A stretch of DNA of 64,000 nt from DAIDKA01 sp963726995. GTDB taxonomy: Bacteria > Pseudomonadota > Gammaproteobacteria > Steroidobacterales > Steroidobacteraceae. Location: assembly GCA_963726995.1 (NCBI GenBank), contig CAVSEP010000006.1, positions 124,001 to 188,000 of the forward strand, written 5' to 3'. Below the pieces are notes generated by a model. That model was not told the origin of the DNA, made no database searches, and worked only from the letters and a program-made list of their open reading frames with translations. Position 1 is the first letter of the stretch; each line of letters starts with the position of its first letter. The translations under genes and the position numbers were made by a program. Shown here piece after piece: positions 8,524-16,652 of this stretch.

Positions 8524-9003
8524 TTACTTGGCCTTCAACTTGGTGACCTTGGCGGGCGCCGGGGCCGCCTCGACCGTGCCGCCCGCGGCCACGATGGCTG
8601 CGAGGGCGCCCTTGGTGGCGCCGATGCCCTTCAAGGTCACGGCGCGGGTGATGGTGCCGGAGAGCACCACCTTGGCGACTTCAGCCTCCACCGCCACGAC
8701 ATCCGCGGCCTTGAGCGCCGCCAGATCGATGACCGTGCCTTCCACCTTGGCAAGCTCCGAGAGGCGCACTTCGGCGCGGGTCGCCTTCATGGCCGAACGG
8801 AAGCCCACCTTCGGCAAGCGGCGCTGCAGCGGCATCTGGCCGCCTTCGAAGCCGACCTTGTGGTAGCCGCCCTTGCGGGCGCGCTGTCCCTTGACGCCGC
8901 GACCGCAGGTCTTGCCCTGGCCGGCCGATGCGCCGCGTCCCACCCGCAGGCGGTTGTGCCTGGAGCCGGGGGCGGGCGCCATTTCATTCAGTCGCATGGC
9001 CAT
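8524..9003 (-). CDS. rplO: 50S ribosomal protein L15
   Basis: 159 residues, a little longer than E. coli (144) through an Ala/Lys C-terminal tail. Core motif RVGRGASAGQGKTCGRG.KGQ and GGQMPLQRRLPKVGF are diagnostic. The first ATG (9003) is used because an AGAGG lies 8 bases before it; the more common family start MRLNE is two codons later. A late-assembly 23S rRNA binder. spc operon. Confidence 0.97.
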   Translation of the reverse strand: MAMRLNEMAPAPGSRHNRLRVGRGASAGQGKTCGRGVKGQRARKGGYHKVGFEGGQMPLQRRLPKVGFRSAMKATRAEVRLSELAKVEGTVIDLAALKAADVVAVEAEVAKVVLSGTITRAVTLKGIGATKGALAAIVAAGGTVEAAPAPAKVTKLKAK

Positions 9004-9006
9004 CTC

Positions 9007-9201
9007 TTAAGCCTCTTCAACTTTCAGCAGGTGCACTGCCGCGTTGATCATGCCGCGGTTCTGCGGCGTACCGACGACGGTCACGCTCTGGTGCGGCTTG
9101 CGCAGCCCCAGGCCTCGCACCGAAGCCACGATGCTGGCCAGCTGCCCGTTGAGGCTCTTGACCAGCGTCACTTTCACGGACCCCGGGCCGGCGATGTTCA
9201 T
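9007..9201 (-). CDS. rpmD: 50S ribosomal protein L30
   Basis: 64 residues: VKVTLVKSLNG..., GLGLRKPHQSV and GMINAAVHLLKVEE match bacterial L30. The ATG overlaps the rpsE stop in an ATGA junction, implying translational coupling. Confidence 0.96.
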   Translation of the reverse strand: MNIAGPGSVKVTLVKSLNGQLASIVASVRGLGLRKPHQSVTVVGTPQNRGMINAAVHLLKVEEA

Positions 9202-9707
9202 GCCGTCAGCTCCGAGAGGGTCTTGCCGCGCTTGGCCGCGATCTCCTCGGGCGAGCGCACCTTGGAGAGCGCCTCGATGGTCGCGCGCACCACGTTGATG
9301 GGGTTGCGTGAACCATAACTCTTGGCCAGCACGTTACGGACTCCGACGCACTCCAGCACCGCGCGCATGCCGCCGCCGGCGATGACCCCGGTACCATCCG
9401 AGGCCGGCTGCATCAGCACGCGGGTCGCCCCGTGGGTGCCGCGGACCGCGTAGTGCAGCGTGTCGTTGCGCAACGCCACGTTGATCATGTTCTTGCGCGC
9501 CTGGGCCATGGCCTTGGAGATGGCGACCGGCACTTCGCGCGCCTTGCCGAACCCAAAGCCCACCCGGCCCGCGCCATCGCCGACGACCGTCAGGGCGGTA
9601 AAGCCGAACTGCCGGCCTCCCTTGACGACCTTGGCGGTGCGGTTGACGGCGACGAGTTTCTCGACGAACTCATCCGTCGATTCTCGTCCTCTTTCTGGTC
9701 TTGCCAT
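9198..9707 (-). CDS. rpsE: 30S ribosomal protein S5
   Basis: 169 residues. Double-stranded-RNA-binding N-terminal domain (LVAVNRTAKVVKGGR, GDGAGRVGFGFGKAREVP) and the C-terminal ribosomal S5 fold (VLECVGVRNVLAKSYGSRNPINVVRAT). S5 supports mRNA unwinding and decoding accuracy at the mRNA entry channel. spc operon. Confidence 0.98.
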   Translation of the reverse strand: MARPERGRESTDEFVEKLVAVNRTAKVVKGGRQFGFTALTVVGDGAGRVGFGFGKAREVPVAISKAMAQARKNMINVALRNDTLHYAVRGTHGATRVLMQPASDGTGVIAGGGMRAVLECVGVRNVLAKSYGSRNPINVVRATIEALSKVRSPEEIAAKRGKTLSELTA

Positions 9708-9722
9708 GATTGGGTTACCTGC

Positions 9723-10085
9723 TTAGAACTCAAGGCCCGCTTCGCGAGCGGCGTCGGCCAATGCTTTGACGCGACCGTGATACTGGAAACCGGAACGGTC
9801 GAAGGCGACCTTGGTGAAGCCTGCCGCCTTGGCGCGCTCTGCGATGGCGCGGCCGACGGCCTTGGCCGCCTCCACGTTGCCGGTGTTCTTCAGGCCCGTC
9901 TTCACCGCATCCTGCAGGGTCGAGGCCGCGGCCAGCACCTTGGCGCCGGCGGCGTCGGTCAGCTGCGCATAGATATGCTGCGGCGTGCGATGCACGGACA
10001 GGCGAGGGGCGCCGAGCTCCCGGATGTGCTGACGCGTCTTGACGGCACGGCGCAGACGCCGGTCCTTCTTGGTGATCGCGCTCAT
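9723..10085 (-). CDS. rplR: 50S ribosomal protein L18
   Basis: 120 residues: RLSVHRTPQHIYAQL and the C-terminus FDRSGFQYHGRVKALADAAREAGLEF are typical. Binds 5S rRNA with L5. Overlaps the rplF stop by an ATGA junction. Confidence 0.97.
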   Translation of the reverse strand: MSAITKKDRRLRRAVKTRQHIRELGAPRLSVHRTPQHIYAQLTDAAGAKVLAAASTLQDAVKTGLKNTGNVEAAKAVGRAIAERAKAAGFTKVAFDRSGFQYHGRVKALADAAREAGLEF

Positions 10086-10612
10086 TTCTTCTTGCCTTCC
10101 TTCAGCTCGATCTTCTCGCCGGCGTAGCGCACGCCCTTGCCCTTGTAGGGCTCCGGCGGGCGATAGGCGCGAATCTTCGCGGCGGTCTCGCCGACGACCT
10201 GGCGATCGATGCCCTTGATGACGATTTCGGTCTGGGTCGGGGTCTCGATGCTGATGCCATCGGGGACCGCGAAATTCACCGGGTGCGAGTAGCCTAAGGT
10301 CAGGTTCAGCACCTTGCCCTGCGCCTGCGCGCGATAACCGACGCCCTGCAGTTCGAGCTTGCGCTCGAAGCCCTTGGACACGCCTTCCACCATGTTGGCC
10401 AGGTGCGCCCGGGTGGCGCCCGCCTGCATGCGGACCGCATCGTCGGCCGTGTACTTGACGTTCAGCGCCTTCTCGGCCTGCTCCACGGTCACGCCGCTCT
10501 TGAGCCCCAGGCTCAAGGAACCCTTGGCGCCCTTGATGGTGACCTGCTGGGCCGAAATGGTCGCCGTCACGCCCTGGGGCAGTGCGACGGGGGCTTTTGC
10601 AACTCTGCTCAT
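10082..10612 (-). CDS. rplF: 50S ribosomal protein L6
   Basis: 176 residues when started at MSRVAKAPV (10612), the family start; a longer in-frame extension lacks conservation. Two L6 repeats are visible, and the C-terminal RAYRPPEPYKGKGVRYAGE is diagnostic. Located near the GTPase-factor centre. spc operon. Confidence 0.97.
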   Translation of the reverse strand: MSRVAKAPVALPQGVTATISAQQVTIKGAKGSLSLGLKSGVTVEQAEKALNVKYTADDAVRMQAGATRAHLANMVEGVSKGFERKLELQGVGYRAQAQGKVLNLTLGYSHPVNFAVPDGISIETPTQTEIVIKGIDRQVVGETAAKIRAYRPPEPYKGKGVRYAGEKIELKEGKKK

Positions 10613-10626
10613 AACTTGACTGTCCG

Positions 10627-11022
10627 TTAGGCCACGATGCACAGGACTTCGCCGCCCTGTCCGATGGAACGGGCCTGCTTGTCGGTCATCACGCCATGCG
10701 GCGTGGAGACGATCACGGTGCCCATGCCCCCTAAGACCTTCGGCAGCTCGTCCTTGCCGCGGTAGATGCGCAGGCCCGGACGGCTGACGCGCTCCAGCCG
10801 GTCGATGACCGGACGGCCGTCGTAATACTTGAGGCCGATGGTGAGCGTCGTCTTCTGCCCCTCGGATTCGAGGCGGACATCCGCGACGTAGCCTTCCTCC
10901 TTCAGGACGCGCGCGATCGCGGTCTTCAACTTCGAGGAGGCCATGCTCACTTCGGGTTTGCGCGCGGTCTGCCCGTTACGGATTCGGGTCAGCAGATCGG
11001 CGATGGGATCGGTCATGCTCAT
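10627..11022 (-). CDS. rpsH: 30S ribosomal protein S8
   Basis: 131 residues: DPIADLLTRIRNG at the N-terminus and VLGGMGTVIVSTPHGVMTDKQAR near the C-terminus. A primary 16S rRNA binder (helix 21); in E. coli it is the spc operon repressor, acting at rplE. spc operon. Confidence 0.98.
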   Translation of the reverse strand: MSMTDPIADLLTRIRNGQTARKPEVSMASSKLKTAIARVLKEEGYVADVRLESEGQKTTLTIGLKYYDGRPVIDRLERVSRPGLRIYRGKDELPKVLGGMGTVIVSTPHGVMTDKQARSIGQGGEVLCIVA

Positions 11023-11034
11023 GCGGCTATTTCC

Positions 11035-11340
11035 TTACCAGCTCGCCTTGGTCAGGCCGGGGATCTCGCCGCGATTCGCGACTTCACGGATCTTCACGCG
11101 GGCCAGACCAAACTTGCGATACACGCCGCGCGAGCGGCCGGTGATCGCACATCGATTGCGCTGGCGCGACGGACTCGCATCCCGCGGCAACGCCTGCAGC
11201 TGCGCCTGGGCAGCAAGGCGGTCCTCATGCGACGTCTTGGGGCTTCGGATCGCCTCCTTCAACGCCGCACGCCTGACCGCGTACTTCTTCACGATTTTGG
11301 TGCGCCGCTTGTCGCGCTCGACCATGTTCGTCTTCGCCAT
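11035..11340 (-). CDS. rpsN: 30S ribosomal protein S14 (zinc-less long form)
   Basis: 101 residues starting MAKTNMVERDKRR at 11340; an open extension further upstream overlaps rplE and is not conserved. The C-terminus RGVYRKFGLARVKIREVANRGEIPGLTKASW is diagnostic. It lacks the CxxC pairs of the zinc form. spc operon, in the usual place between rplE and rpsH. Confidence 0.97.
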   Translation of the reverse strand: MAKTNMVERDKRRTKIVKKYAVRRAALKEAIRSPKTSHEDRLAAQAQLQALPRDASPSRQRNRCAITGRSRGVYRKFGLARVKIREVANRGEIPGLTKASW

Positions 11341-11356
11341 AGCCTTCTTAAACCTC

Positions 11357-11896
11357 TTACTTCCGGAACGGGAAGTTGAAAGCCTCGAGCAGCGCCCGAC
11401 CCTGTTTGTTGTCGGTCGCCGTCGTCGTGATCGTGATGTCCATGCCCCGGATCTGGTCGACCTGGTCGTACTGGATCTCGGGGAAAATGATCTGTTCCTT
11501 GACGCCCAGGGTGTAGTTGCCGCGGCCATCGAAGGCGCGCGGCGAGACACCGCGGAAATCGCGGATACGCGGAATCGCAATGCTGATCAGCCGGTCCAGG
11601 AACTCGTACATGCGCTCTCCGCGCAGCGTCACCTTGCAGCCGATGGCCAGGCCCTCGCGCAGCTTGAAGGAGGCGATCGACTTGCGGGACTTGCAGATGA
11701 GGGGCTTCTGGCCGGTGATCTTGGTCATGTCGCCGACCGCGGCGTCCATCACCTTGCGATCGGCCACGGCCTCACCCACGCCCATGTTGACCGTGATCTT
11801 GGTGATCTTCGGCACTTCCATGGGATTGGTCAGAGCCAAGTCGGCCTTGAGCTTCGGCACCACGGTGTCGCGGTAGAACTGATGTAGTCTTGCCAT
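11357..11896 (-). CDS. rplE: 50S ribosomal protein L5
   Basis: 179 residues: MEVPKITKITVNMGVGEA, ITGQKPLICKSRKSIASFKLREG, and FPEIQYDQVDQIRGMDITI. Binds 5S rRNA in the central protuberance. spc operon. Confidence 0.98.
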   Translation of the reverse strand: MARLHQFYRDTVVPKLKADLALTNPMEVPKITKITVNMGVGEAVADRKVMDAAVGDMTKITGQKPLICKSRKSIASFKLREGLAIGCKVTLRGERMYEFLDRLISIAIPRIRDFRGVSPRAFDGRGNYTLGVKEQIIFPEIQYDQVDQIRGMDITITTTATDNKQGRALLEAFNFPFRK

Positions 11897-11923
11897 AGGG
11901 CTTTATTCAGATTGACCGACGCA

Positions 11924-12241
11924 CTAGGCGTCGAGCATCTCTCCGTTCGATCTGAAACTGCGTACCTTCTTGCCATCCGCCAGCACCTTGAAGCCGACCC
12001 GATCGGCCTTCTTGGTGGCCGGATTCCAGATCGCAATCTTCGCCACGTGCAGCGGCATTTCCTTGGAAATGATGCCGCCGGGCTTGTTGGCCTGGGGATT
12101 CGGGCGCGTGTGGCGCTTGACCGTGTTGATGCCCTCCACGACGACATGCTCGTCGTCGGGAACGAGGATCACGGCACCCTGCCGGCCCTTGTCGCGGCCG
12201 GTAATCACCACCACCTGATCGCCTTTTCGAAACTTTCTCAT
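11924..12241 (-). CDS. rplX: 50S ribosomal protein L24
   Basis: 105 residues with the N-terminal KOW motif (RKGDQVVVITGRDKGRQGAV) and VKRHTRPNPQ..GGII. An assembly initiator of the large subunit. Directly follows rplN. Confidence 0.97.
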   Translation of the reverse strand: MRKFRKGDQVVVITGRDKGRQGAVILVPDDEHVVVEGINTVKRHTRPNPQANKPGGIISKEMPLHVAKIAIWNPATKKADRVGFKVLADGKKVRSFRSNGEMLDA

Positions 12242-12248
12242 GACTGCC

Positions 12249-12617
12249 TCACAGCACTTCCGGCGCCAGGGAGATGATCTTCATGAACTGCGTGCTGCGC
12301 AGCTCGCGCGTCACGGGCCCGAAGATGCGGGTGCCGATCGGCTCGAGTTTCTGGGTCAGCAGCACCGCCGCATTGCCGTCGAAGCGGATCAGTGAACCAT
12401 CCGGGCGGCGCACACCATGGGCCGTGCGTACGACGACGGCGTCATACACCTCGCCCTTCTTGACCTTGCCACGCGGGATCGCATCCTTGACGCTGACCTT
12501 GATCACGTCGCCAACGGTGGCATAGCGGCGTTTCGAGCCGCCCAGGACCTTGATGCACATCAGTGTCTTGGCGCCGCTGTTGTCGGCGGCATTGAGGATG
12601 GTTTGCGTCTGAATCAT
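12249..12617 (-). CDS. rplN: 50S ribosomal protein L14
   Basis: 122 residues: MIQTQTILNAADNSGAK start, GSKRRYATVGDVIKVSVK, and C-terminal FMKIISLAPEVL. Forms an intersubunit bridge and is the docking site of the silencing factor RsfS. First gene of the spc group after rpsQ. Confidence 0.98.
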   Translation of the reverse strand: MIQTQTILNAADNSGAKTLMCIKVLGGSKRRYATVGDVIKVSVKDAIPRGKVKKGEVYDAVVVRTAHGVRRPDGSLIRFDGNAAVLLTQKLEPIGTRIFGPVTRELRSTQFMKIISLAPEVL

Positions 12618-12627
12618 GGCTTGTTCC

Positions 12628-12894
12628 TCAGCCGCCCTGTGACTGGGCGGTCACCGAGAGGACCTTCCAGGACTTGTGACGCGACAGCGGGCGGCAGGGC
12701 ACGATGACGACGGTGTCGCCCTCCTTGACCTTGCCTTCCTCGTCATGCGCCAGCAGCTTGGTCGTGCGGCGGATGAACTTGCCGTACGTGCCATGGCGAA
12801 CCAGCCGCTCGATTTCCACGGCGATGGTCTTCTGCATCTTGGTGCTGACCACGCGACCCGTGAGGGTGCGTTGGCCCTTTGCTTCTACCGTCAC
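12628..12894 (-). CDS. rpsQ: 30S ribosomal protein S17
   Basis: 88 residues: RTLTGRVVSTKMQKTIAVEIER and C-terminal GDTVVIVPCRPLSRHKSWKV. A GTG start overlaps the rpmC stop as GTGA, so it is coupled. Last gene of the S10 group. Confidence 0.97.
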   Translation of the reverse strand: MTVEAKGQRTLTGRVVSTKMQKTIAVEIERLVRHGTYGKFIRRTTKLLAHDEEGKVKEGDTVVIVPCRPLSRHKSWKVLSVTAQSQGG

Positions 12895-13100
12895 TTCTTC
12901 ACTCCAGCGCCGACTTGGGCGTTTTGGTGCAGCACCGTCTTCAGCCGCGCAACGTTCTTGCGAACCTTGCCGAACTGGTCGGGCTTGACGGCCTGGCCGG
13001 TCGCTCGCTGCATGCGCAGGGCGAACTGTTCCTTGCGCAGCTTGATGAGCTCGTCGGCGAGCTCGGCGGCGGACTTCGTCCGCAATTCCTTGGCGTCCAT
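12891..13100 (-). CDS. rpmC: 50S ribosomal protein L29
   Basis: 69 residues: ELRTKSAAELADELIKLRKEQFALRMQRATGQ, two helices. Sits at the peptide exit, near the trigger factor site. Its ATG follows directly on the rplP stop. Confidence 0.97.
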   Translation of the reverse strand: MDAKELRTKSAAELADELIKLRKEQFALRMQRATGQAVKPDQFGKVRKNVARLKTVLHQNAQVGAGVKK

Positions 13101-13514
13101 TTATCGAACCTGCCGTTTCACGAATGCCGTCGACACGGAGAGCTTGGAGCCGGCCAGGCGGAACGCCTCGCGGGCCGTCACCTCATCCACTCCTTCCATC
13201 TCGAAGAGCACCTTGCCGGGCTGCACCTTGGCAATCCAGTACTCCACGTTGCCCTTGCCGCTGCCCATGCGCACTTCCAGGGGCTTCTTGGAAATCGGCA
13301 CGTCCGGGAACACCCGGATCCAGATCTGGCCGCCGCGCTTGACGTAGCGGGCCATGGCGCGGCGCGCCGCCTCGATCTCGCGGGCGGTCATGCGCGCGCG
13401 GCTGGTGGTCTTCAGGCCGAAATCGCCGAAGGCCACCGAGCTGCCACGCTGGGCGAGGCCGGTATTGCGGCCTTTGAACTGTTTGCGGTACTTGGTGCGC
13501 TTGGGCTGCAGCAT
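13101..13514 (-). CDS. rplP: 50S ribosomal protein L16
   Basis: 137 residues: MLQPKRTKYRKQFKGRNTG and the conserved arginine region RYVKRGGQIWIRVFPD (site of YcfD hydroxylation in E. coli), then MGSGKGNVEYWIA. Organises the A-site tRNA pocket. S10 operon. Confidence 0.98.
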   Translation of the reverse strand: MLQPKRTKYRKQFKGRNTGLAQRGSSVAFGDFGLKTTSRARMTAREIEAARRAMARYVKRGGQIWIRVFPDVPISKKPLEVRMGSGKGNVEYWIAKVQPGKVLFEMEGVDEVTAREAFRLAGSKLSVSTAFVKRQVR

Positions 13515-13537
13515 GATCTACGCTCTATCGAATTCTC

Positions 13538-14257
13538 TTAAGCGGCCGTCGGCTGGTCGGCGCCGGCAGCCGGCGCGCCGGCCTCGGTCGCCGCTTCAGC
13601 CGGGGCTTCCGGACGCGCGGCCTCGAACACCTCGCCCTTGAAGATCCACACCTTCACGCCGATGACGCCGTAGGTGGTGTGCGCTTCGGCCAGGCCGTAG
13701 TCGATGTCCGCACGGAAGGTGTGCAGCGGCACGCGACCCTCGCGCGACCACTCGGTGCGCGCGATTTCGGCGCCGTTCAGGCGACCGGAGACGCGCACCT
13801 TCACGCCCAGGGCGCCGGAGCGCATGGTGCTCATCACGGCGCGCTTCATGGCGCGGCGGAACATCACGCGCTTCTCGATCTGCTGCGCGATGCTGTCGGC
13901 CACCAGCTGCGAATCCAGCTCCGGCTTTCTGATCTCGGCGATGTTCAGCCGCACGTCATTGACGTTCATGGCCAAGAGCTTTGCGGTCGCCTGACGGAGC
14001 TTTTCGATGTCCTCGCCCTTCTTGCCGATCACGATGCCCGGACGCGCGGTCTGGATGGTGATGTTCACCTTCTTGGCGGCGCGTTCGATCAGGATGCGGC
14101 TCACGGAGGCCTCGAGGAGCCGCTTGTGCAGGAACTGGCGCACGCGGAAATCCGTGTGGATGAGCAACGGGAACTGCTTCCTGTCGGCATACCACTTCAA
14201 CGTCCAGTCGCGGGTGATGCCAAGGCGGATGCCGAGCGGATTGACCTTCTGACCCAT
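13538..14257 (-). CDS. rpsC: 30S ribosomal protein S3
   Basis: 239 residues: MGQKVNPLGIRLGITRDW start, KH type-2 domain at about residues 40-107 (TARPGIVIGKKGEDIEKLR) and the S3 C-terminal domain with GALGVKVRVSGRLNGAEIARTEW. An Ala/Pro/Glu/Thr-rich tail of about 25 residues after GEVF is low complexity. Lines the mRNA entry channel. S10 operon. Confidence 0.98.
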   Translation of the reverse strand: MGQKVNPLGIRLGITRDWTLKWYADRKQFPLLIHTDFRVRQFLHKRLLEASVSRILIERAAKKVNITIQTARPGIVIGKKGEDIEKLRQATAKLLAMNVNDVRLNIAEIRKPELDSQLVADSIAQQIEKRVMFRRAMKRAVMSTMRSGALGVKVRVSGRLNGAEIARTEWSREGRVPLHTFRADIDYGLAEAHTTYGVIGVKVWIFKGEVFEAARPEAPAEAATEAGAPAAGADQPTAA

Positions 14258-14260
14258 GCC

Positions 14261-14602
14261 TTAGTCCTTCCTGCCGTCGCTCACGGCCACGGTGATGTGG
14301 CTGTTGCGTTTGACGATACGGGTGCCGCGGCCTTTGGCGCGGGCGGCAAAACGCTTCAATGTCGGCGCCTCATCGATCAGGATGCGCGCCACCTTCAGAT
14401 CATCCACGTCCAGGCCCTTGTTCTCCTGCGCGTTGGCGATGGCCGACCACAGGACCTTGTAGACCAGTTCCGCGCCCTTCTTGGGCATGAACTTCAGGAC
14501 GTTGAGCGCCGTGTTGACGGGCTGGCCGCGAACCGTGTCCGCCACCAGGCGACACTTCTGCGGTGAGATGCGCGCGTGGCGCAGTGTTGCTGATACTTCC
14601 AT
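14261..14602 (-). CDS. rplV: 50S ribosomal protein L22
   Basis: 113 residues: LRHARISPQKCRLVADTVRG, LWSAIANAQENKGLDVDDL, and a C-terminal beta hairpin (AARAKGRGTRIVKRNSHITV) that lines the exit tunnel, a known macrolide-resistance site. S10 operon. Confidence 0.97.
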   Translation of the reverse strand: MEVSATLRHARISPQKCRLVADTVRGQPVNTALNVLKFMPKKGAELVYKVLWSAIANAQENKGLDVDDLKVARILIDEAPTLKRFAARAKGRGTRIVKRNSHITVAVSDGRKD

Positions 14603-14610
14603 GGTCGCCT

Positions 14611-14892
14611 CTAGGCCGCCGCCTCGACCTTCTTGTCGCCCGAATGGGACTTGAAGGTGCGGGTGGGCGCGAATTCACCGAGCTTGTGGCCGACCATGTT
14701 CTCGGAGACCAGCACCGGAATGTGCTGTCGGCCGTTGTGGACGGCAATCGTGAGTCCGACCATGTCCGGCACGATCATCGAGCGGCGCGACCAGGTCTTG
14801 ATCGGCTTGCGGTCGTTGCGGGCAGCGGCGACCTGCACTTTCTTCGCCAGATGCAGGTCGACAAACGGGCCCTTCTTCGTTGAACGCGGCAT
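14611..14892 (-). CDS. rpsS: 30S ribosomal protein S19
   Basis: 93 residues: MPRSTKKGPFVDLHLAKKV, KTWSRRSMIVPDMVGLTIAVHNG and KLGEFAPTRTFKSH. Forms the head with S13. S10 operon. Confidence 0.98.
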   Translation of the reverse strand: MPRSTKKGPFVDLHLAKKVQVAAARNDRKPIKTWSRRSMIVPDMVGLTIAVHNGRQHIPVLVSENMVGHKLGEFAPTRTFKSHSGDKKVEAAA

Positions 14893-14899
14893 ATGTTCC

Positions 14900-15736
14900 T
14901 CAACGCACCTTGTTCTTGCGACGCTGCACGATCATGTTGTCCGTGCGCTTGTTGTTGCGGGTCTTCTTGCCCTTGGTGTTCCAGCCCCAGGGCGAGACGG
15001 GGTGCGGGTTGCCCTGGCCGGACTTGCCCTCGCCGCCGCCGTGCGGGTGATCCACCGGGTTCATGGCAAGTCCGCGCACCGTCGGGCGCACGCCGCGCCA
15101 GCGCATCGCGCCGGCCTTGCCGTAGCTGCGCAGGTTGTGCTCGTCGTTGCTGACTTCGCCTAAGGTCGCGCGGCAGTCGATGTGCACCTTGCGCGACTCA
15201 CCGGACTTCAATCTCAGGAACGCGTACAGGCCTTCGCGGGAGGTGTACTGCACCGAGGAGCCGGCGCTGCGGGCCAGCTGGCCGCCCTTGCCGGGCTTCA
15301 GTTCCACGTTGTGCACGGTGGAGCCCACCGGCACGTGCCGCAGCGTCATGGCGTTGCCGGACTTGATCGGGGAATCCGAGCCGCTGCGCACTTCATCGCC
15401 GCTGGCCATGCCCTTGGTGGCCAGGATGTAGCGACGCTCGCCGTCGGTGTACAGGACCAGTGCGATGTGCGCGGTACGGTTCGGATCGTATTCGACCCGC
15501 TCGACGACGCCTGAGATGCCGTCCTTGTCGCGCTTGAAGTCGATGATGCGGTACTTCTGGCGCGACCCACCGCCGATGTGCCGGGTGGTGATGCGGCCGA
15601 AATGGTTGCGCGCGCCGGTCTTGTTCTGCGCCACGGTCAGCGGCGCGTACGGGTCACCCTTGTGCAGGTGCGAGCGGTCGATGCGAACGACGGTGCGAGT
15701 ACCGGGAGATGTCGGCTTGAACTTGATGAGTGACAT
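14900..15736 (-). CDS. rplB: 50S ribosomal protein L2
   Basis: 278 residues: KPTSPGTRTVV near the N-terminus, GRITTRHIGGGSRQKYRIIDFKR, and the functionally critical C-terminal AMNPVDHPHGGGEGK with the peptidyl-transferase-associated histidine. S10 operon. Confidence 0.98.
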   Translation of the reverse strand: MSLIKFKPTSPGTRTVVRIDRSHLHKGDPYAPLTVAQNKTGARNHFGRITTRHIGGGSRQKYRIIDFKRDKDGISGVVERVEYDPNRTAHIALVLYTDGERRYILATKGMASGDEVRSGSDSPIKSGNAMTLRHVPVGSTVHNVELKPGKGGQLARSAGSSVQYTSREGLYAFLRLKSGESRKVHIDCRATLGEVSNDEHNLRSYGKAGAMRWRGVRPTVRGLAMNPVDHPHGGGEGKSGQGNPHPVSPWGWNTKGKKTRNNKRTDNMIVQRRKNKVR

Positions 15737-15741
15737 GGTTC

Positions 15742-16044
15742 TTAAGCCTTTGCCTTGGCTTCGTAATCAATCGTCTGGCCCTGCGCCAGGCTGACATACG
15801 CTTTCTTCCAGTCCTGGGTACGGCCCTGCAGCTTGCCGAACTTGCGGGCCTTGCCCGGCTCGTTCACCACCTGCACGCCCTCGACCTTGACTTCGAACAT
15901 CAGCTCCACGGCGGCCTTGATGTCGGGCTTGGTGGCGCGCCGCTGCACGCGGAAGCAGTACTGGTTGTGGTTCTGCATGGCGGTGGACGTTTTCTCGGTG
16001 ACGTGCGGGGCCAGCAGGACGTTCATGAGTTGTTCGCGGTTCAC
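15742..16044 (-). CDS. rplW: 50S ribosomal protein L23
   Basis: 100 residues: LLAPHVTEKTSTAMQNHNQYCFRV and KAAVELMFEVKVEGVQVVN. The docking site for trigger factor and SRP at the tunnel exit. A GTG start overlaps the rplD stop in a GTGA junction. Confidence 0.97.
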   Translation of the reverse strand: MNREQLMNVLLAPHVTEKTSTAMQNHNQYCFRVQRRATKPDIKAAVELMFEVKVEGVQVVNEPGKARKFGKLQGRTQDWKKAYVSLAQGQTIDYEAKAKA

Positions 16045-16646
16045 TGGAACCTCTCCTCGAGCAGCTTGACCGCGCCCACGGTCATCAGCACGCGCTCGTG
16101 ATCCACCAGCGACAGGGGATTCAACTGCGCGACTTCGATCAGTTCGACATGCGGCAGGTTGCGGGCCGCCAGGAACAGCTTCTCATCGAGGGCCTCCACG
16201 ACGATGAGCACGTTGCTCAACGACCAGGTGGACAGCTTGTTCGCGAGCAGGCGCGTCTTCGGGGCCTCCAGCGCGATCTCATCGGTGACCAGCAGGCGAT
16301 CCTGACGCACCAGCTCGGAGAGCATGGAGCGGATCGCGCCGCGGTACATCTTGCGATTGACCTTCTGCGAGAAATCCCGCGGCCGGGACGCGAAGGTCAT
16401 GCCGCCGCCGCGCCAGATGGGCGAGCGGCTGGAACCGGCGCGGGCCTGGCCCGTGCCCTTCTGGGCATGGGGCTTCTTGCCGCCGCCGCGCACTTCGGCG
16501 CGCGACTTCTGGCGCTTGGTGCCGGCGCGGCCGGCATTGCGGTAGGCGACCACGACCTGGTGCACCAGGGTCTCGTTGTATTCCTGGCCGAAGGTGGCCT
16601 CGGACACATTCAGCTCGGCGCCCCCGCTGACGATTTTCAACTTCAT
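16041..16646 (-). CDS. rplD: 50S ribosomal protein L4
   Basis: 201 residues: HQVVVAYRNAGRAGTKRQKSRAEVRGGGKKPHAQKGTGQARAGSSRSPIWRGGG, split here by its hallmark Gly/Lys-rich tunnel loop (about residues 45-95). In E. coli L4 also represses the S10 operon by acting on its leader RNA, relevant to the structured leader upstream of rplC in this window. Confidence 0.98.
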   Translation of the reverse strand: MKLKIVSGGAELNVSEATFGQEYNETLVHQVVVAYRNAGRAGTKRQKSRAEVRGGGKKPHAQKGTGQARAGSSRSPIWRGGGMTFASRPRDFSQKVNRKMYRGAIRSMLSELVRQDRLLVTDEIALEAPKTRLLANKLSTWSLSNVLIVVEALDEKLFLAARNLPHVELIEVAQLNPLSLVDHERVLMTVGAVKLLEERFQ

Positions 16647-16652
16647 GATGTC